Shown here piece by piece: positions 5,089-7,100 of a DNA stretch of 7,100 nt (position 1 is its first letter; each line of letters starts with the position of its first letter). Made by a program: the position numbers and the translations under genes. The DNA is from Nitrolancea sp040255925 (GTDB taxonomy: Bacteria > Chloroflexota > Chloroflexia > Thermomicrobiales > Thermomicrobiaceae): the NCBI GenBank assembly GCA_040255925.1, contig JBDZVX010000120.1, positions 1-7,100 of the forward strand, read 5' to 3'. A model generated the notes under the pieces. It was not told the origin of the DNA. It saw nothing but the letters and a program-made list of their open reading frames with translations, and did no database searches.

Positions 5089-5751
5089 ATGGTGAAGCGT
5101 AGGAGCGTGATAGAGCACCGGTTCAACGGCGTAGAACCTGTATCGCGTGCCTCCGCGTTGGCCGGCGTCGTTCGTCGCCTGCCGTTTACGAGCGGGTTAC
5201 TCCTCGCGATGCTGGCGGCGGCGATCCTGACCGGCGCGCTCACGCATGACCTCACGAGGAGTACTACTTTAGCGCACCTTGGCTATGGGCTCCCAGCGCT
5301 CAAACGTGGGGAGTTCGATACACTGCTGACCAGCGTGGTGGTTGCCCTCTCCCCCCGGATGCTCGCGATCATTGCGTGTTATGTCGCCTTCTTTGTCGTG
5401 CCCTATGAGTGGGTCGCCGGCACTCGACACGCGGCCATCATCTTCCTGGTCACCCAGGCCGGTGGTTATTTGTTAACCTCGCTTGCCGCCTGGCCGCTCG
5501 GCACGCTCCAGTTCGGCTGGGGTACCTATCTGGCGTCAACTCGCGATGTTGGTGCCTCGGCCGGTGCGTTCGGCTGTGCCGGCGCGCTTCTCTGGTACCT
5601 TCCCTCCGGCTGGCGGCGGCCGGCGGTGCTGGTGCTCGCTGGATACCTGGTCATACTCTTGCTGTTCAACCATCGCATTTGGGACGTGGAACACGCTATT
5701 GCCGCGCCGCTGGGCTATGCGCTCGGCGCCCGGCTTGGGAAAAGGAGGTAG
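5089..5751 (+). CDS. Rhomboid-like integral membrane protein
   Basis: A 220-residue membrane protein with about six hydrophobic segments and a basic 30-residue N-terminal tail. The second half carries the two rhomboid hallmarks: DVGASAGAFGCAGAL at 153-167, with S157 in the position of the catalytic serine (GxSG is GASA here), and VEHAIAAPLG at 200-209, with H202 as the partner histidine of the last helix. An active serine/histidine dyad is thus possible, but the Gly after Ser is Ala, and the WR-type loop of classical proteases is not evident. It could be a divergent protease or a non-proteolytic relative. A stop codon in frame at 5056-5058 excludes a longer N-terminus. ATG at 5089 has no clear ribosome binding site. 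The next gene starts 3 bases after its stop, so the two should be co-expressed. Confidence 0.8.
   Translation: MVKRRSVIEHRFNGVEPVSRASALAGVVRRLPFTSGLLLAMLAAAILTGALTHDLTRSTTLAHLGYGLPALKRGEFDTLLTSVVVALSPRMLAIIACYVAFFVVPYEWVAGTRHAAIIFLVTQAGGYLLTSLAAWPLGTLQFGWGTYLASTRDVGASAGAFGCAGALLWYLPSGWRRPAVLVLAGYLVILLLFNHRIWDVEHAIAAPLGYALGARLGKRR
5741..5748 (+). promoter_or_regulatory. Ribosome binding site fixing the MprF-like GTG start
   Basis: AAAGGAGG lies inside the last codons of the rhomboid-like gene and ends six bases before GTG at 5755, which identifies that GTG as the start and indicates translational coupling. Confidence 0.85.
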
Positions 5752-5754
5752 CCG

Positions 5755-7100
5755 GTGTTTCACCCTCGCGGCTTCTCCGTTCCACGGTCGGCTCCACGGA
5801 TCATCGTCGCGCTGCTCGTGATGCTGGCCGGGCTGTTGGATGTGCTGTCGGTGCTCGGAATCCATTTCAGCACCCGCATCGTCTCCTGGGAGCGGAATCT
5901 CCCCTTCGCCCTGCTCCATGGCACGCGTACCTTCGTCACCCTGGCCGGTGTTTTCCTGATCCTGCTCGGTCGCGGCCTTCTCCATGGCCGCCGGACGGCC
6001 TGGATCGCCGCGATCGGGCTCCTGGCCGTCTCGGCGCTGTCGCATCTGGTCCGGGGTATCGATTTCGCCCACACGGTCGTTGGCATTGGTTTGATCGCGG
6101 TTCTCCTCTGGCGCCGGCGCGATTTTCGTGCCCGGCCTGATGTGCTGACGACCGGGCGCGCCATCCGCATTGCACTGGCGGCGCTGGCCTTGCTGCCGCT
6201 CTACGCCGCGCTGGGTTTTGTACTAATGCGTCATGGCTTTACCGAGCCGGTTACCGCCGGTGCCGCGGCCCGGGAGATTCTCGCTCGGATGCTCTTTACG
6301 ACCTCCGGCGACATTGCTGGTGCCACTCGCCATACCCGCTGGTTCCTCGATTCGATCACGTTCGTCTGGGCGGCCGTACTCGGGTTCGGTGTGCTTGAAA
6401 TTCTTCGGCCGGTGCTGCGCCCAACGGTCGAGACCCCGCGAGACCGGCGGCGCGCCCTCGATCTCCTCCATCGCTTTGGCACGTCAGACATGTCCTACAT
6501 GACGACCTGGCCCGGCAATACGCTGCTGCTCAATGGTCAGGGGGATGCCTACGTGGCCTACCGGCTGGTCGGGCCGGTCGCGCTGGTCCTCGGTGATCCG
6601 GTCGGCTCATCCGATGGCTGCCGCCGGGCGATCGATGAATTCGTTGATCTGGCCGCGATCAACGGCTGGACTCCCTGTTTCTACGGCGTGACCTCGCGTT
6701 ACCTTTCCGAGTACGAGCGACACGGCTTGGCATCGCTCCCGATCGGCGAGGATACGTTGATCGACCTCCCATCGCTCGAATTTCGTGGGAAACAATGGCA
6801 GGATGTACGGACGGCGATCAACCGGGCCCGGCGAGCCGGTATCTCGTTCCGGATGATCTCCCAGGTGGCTGCCGATCCGGCGATCACCCGACAGCTCTGG
6901 GAGATCTCCGACACCTGGACCGAGGATCGTGGTCTGCCGGAGATGGACTTCACGCTTGGCCGGCTCACCGATCCGCCAGATCCCGAGGTCCGGACGGCTA
7001 TCGCGATCGATCAGGAGGGGCGCGTCCAGGGATTTATCACCTGGCTGCCGGTCTACGCCAGTCATGGCTGGGTCATCGATCTGATGCGACGGCGTGAAGA
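5755..7100 (+). CDS. MprF-like phosphatidylglycerol aminoacyltransferase (partial, 3' end outside window)
   Basis: The frame stays open to the end of the window (448 codons plus two bases), so the C-terminus is missing. Residues 16-220 hold about six hydrophobic spans (near 16-36, 57-75, 83-97, 104-121, 139-160, 199-219). From about 235 a soluble domain begins that matches the lysylphosphatidylglycerol synthase C-terminal family (DUF2156, PF09924): FGTSDMSYM at 241-249, VAYRLVGPVALVLGDPVG at 267-284, YLSEYERHGL at 316-325, DVRTAINRARRAG at 350-362 and EDRGLPEMDFTLG at 390-402. Such enzymes move an amino acid, classically lysine, from aminoacyl-tRNA to phosphatidylglycerol, making the membrane less negative and more resistant to cationic peptides. 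Which amino acid is used here cannot be seen. The membrane part is shorter than the long flippase region of staphylococcal MprF. GTG start chosen from the ribosome binding site at 5741-5748. Confidence 0.9.
   Translation, partial: MFHPRGFSVPRSAPRIIVALLVMLAGLLDVLSVLGIHFSTRIVSWERNLPFALLHGTRTFVTLAGVFLILLGRGLLHGRRTAWIAAIGLLAVSALSHLVRGIDFAHTVVGIGLIAVLLWRRRDFRARPDVLTTGRAIRIALAALALLPLYAALGFVLMRHGFTEPVTAGAAAREILARMLFTTSGDIAGATRHTRWFLDSITFVWAAVLGFGVLEILRPVLRPTVETPRDRRRALDLLHRFGTSDMSYMTTWPGNTLLLNGQGDAYVAYRLVGPVALVLGDPVGSSDGCRRAIDEFVDLAAINGWTPCFYGVTSRYLSEYERHGLASLPIGEDTLIDLPSLEFRGKQWQDVRTAINRARRAGISFRMISQVAADPAITRQLWEISDTWTEDRGLPEMDFTLGRLTDPPDPEVRTAIAIDQEGRVQGFITWLPVYASHGWVIDLMRRRE

Noticed and set aside
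5071..5090. GGTTCGATC, resembling a tRNA T-loop.
   Set aside because: The flanking bases do not form a T-stem, and no acceptor or anticodon arm is present.
4756..5118. A 120-codon minus-strand frame in the intergenic gap, overlapping the rhomboid-like gene start.
   Set aside because: Low-complexity, Arg/Thr/Ser-rich translation typical of a shadow frame, with no recognisable motif.

Overview
The window is high-GC bacterial DNA with compact genes, GTG as well as ATG starts, and strong AAGGAGG-type ribosome binding sites in front of some genes. The gene mix (a lactonase-like metallo-hydrolase, an MFS permease, a family I pyrophosphatase, a formate/nitrite channel, a rhomboid-like membrane protein and an MprF-type lipid aminoacyltransferase) would suit a Chloroflexota (Thermomicrobia-like) or actinobacterial genome. 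That placement is a weak inference: no rRNA, tRNA or other clear marker is present.

Layout. 1-179: leader of the first gene, with a 7-bp hairpin and an extended -10 promoter candidate. 180-917 (+): MBL-fold hydrolase of the AHL-lactonase-like type. 927-2201 (-): MFS permease, convergent with the hydrolase; both stop codons lie in one shared hairpin. 2232-2336 (-): a 34-residue single-span membrane protein with an excellent ribosome binding site, directly upstream of the MFS gene. Its leader carries a promoter candidate and a terminator-like hairpin. 2521-3042 (-): inorganic pyrophosphatase. 3043-3517: non-coding stretch with a PPase promoter candidate, a dense set of nested inverted repeats and the terminator of the next gene. 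3518-4405 (-): formate/nitrite transporter. 4406-5088: a 683-base gap with a potentially structured leader, a near-consensus FNR/CRP-type box and no convincing gene. 5089-5751 (+): rhomboid-like membrane protein. 5755-7100 (+, runs off the end): MprF-like phosphatidylglycerol aminoacyltransferase with a multi-span N-terminal region.

How the genes work together. Two pairs look co-transcribed: the small membrane protein with the MFS permease, and the rhomboid-like protein with the lipid-modifying enzyme (3-base gap, ribosome binding site inside the upstream gene's end). The pyrophosphatase and the formate/nitrite channel look like single-gene units, each with its own non-coding flank. Nothing links all the genes into one pathway, and I see no mobile element, CRISPR array, phage gene or defence system. 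The most rewarding items are the unannotated small membrane protein with its possible attenuator, the rhomboid/MprF couple, and the structured or palindromic non-coding regions.
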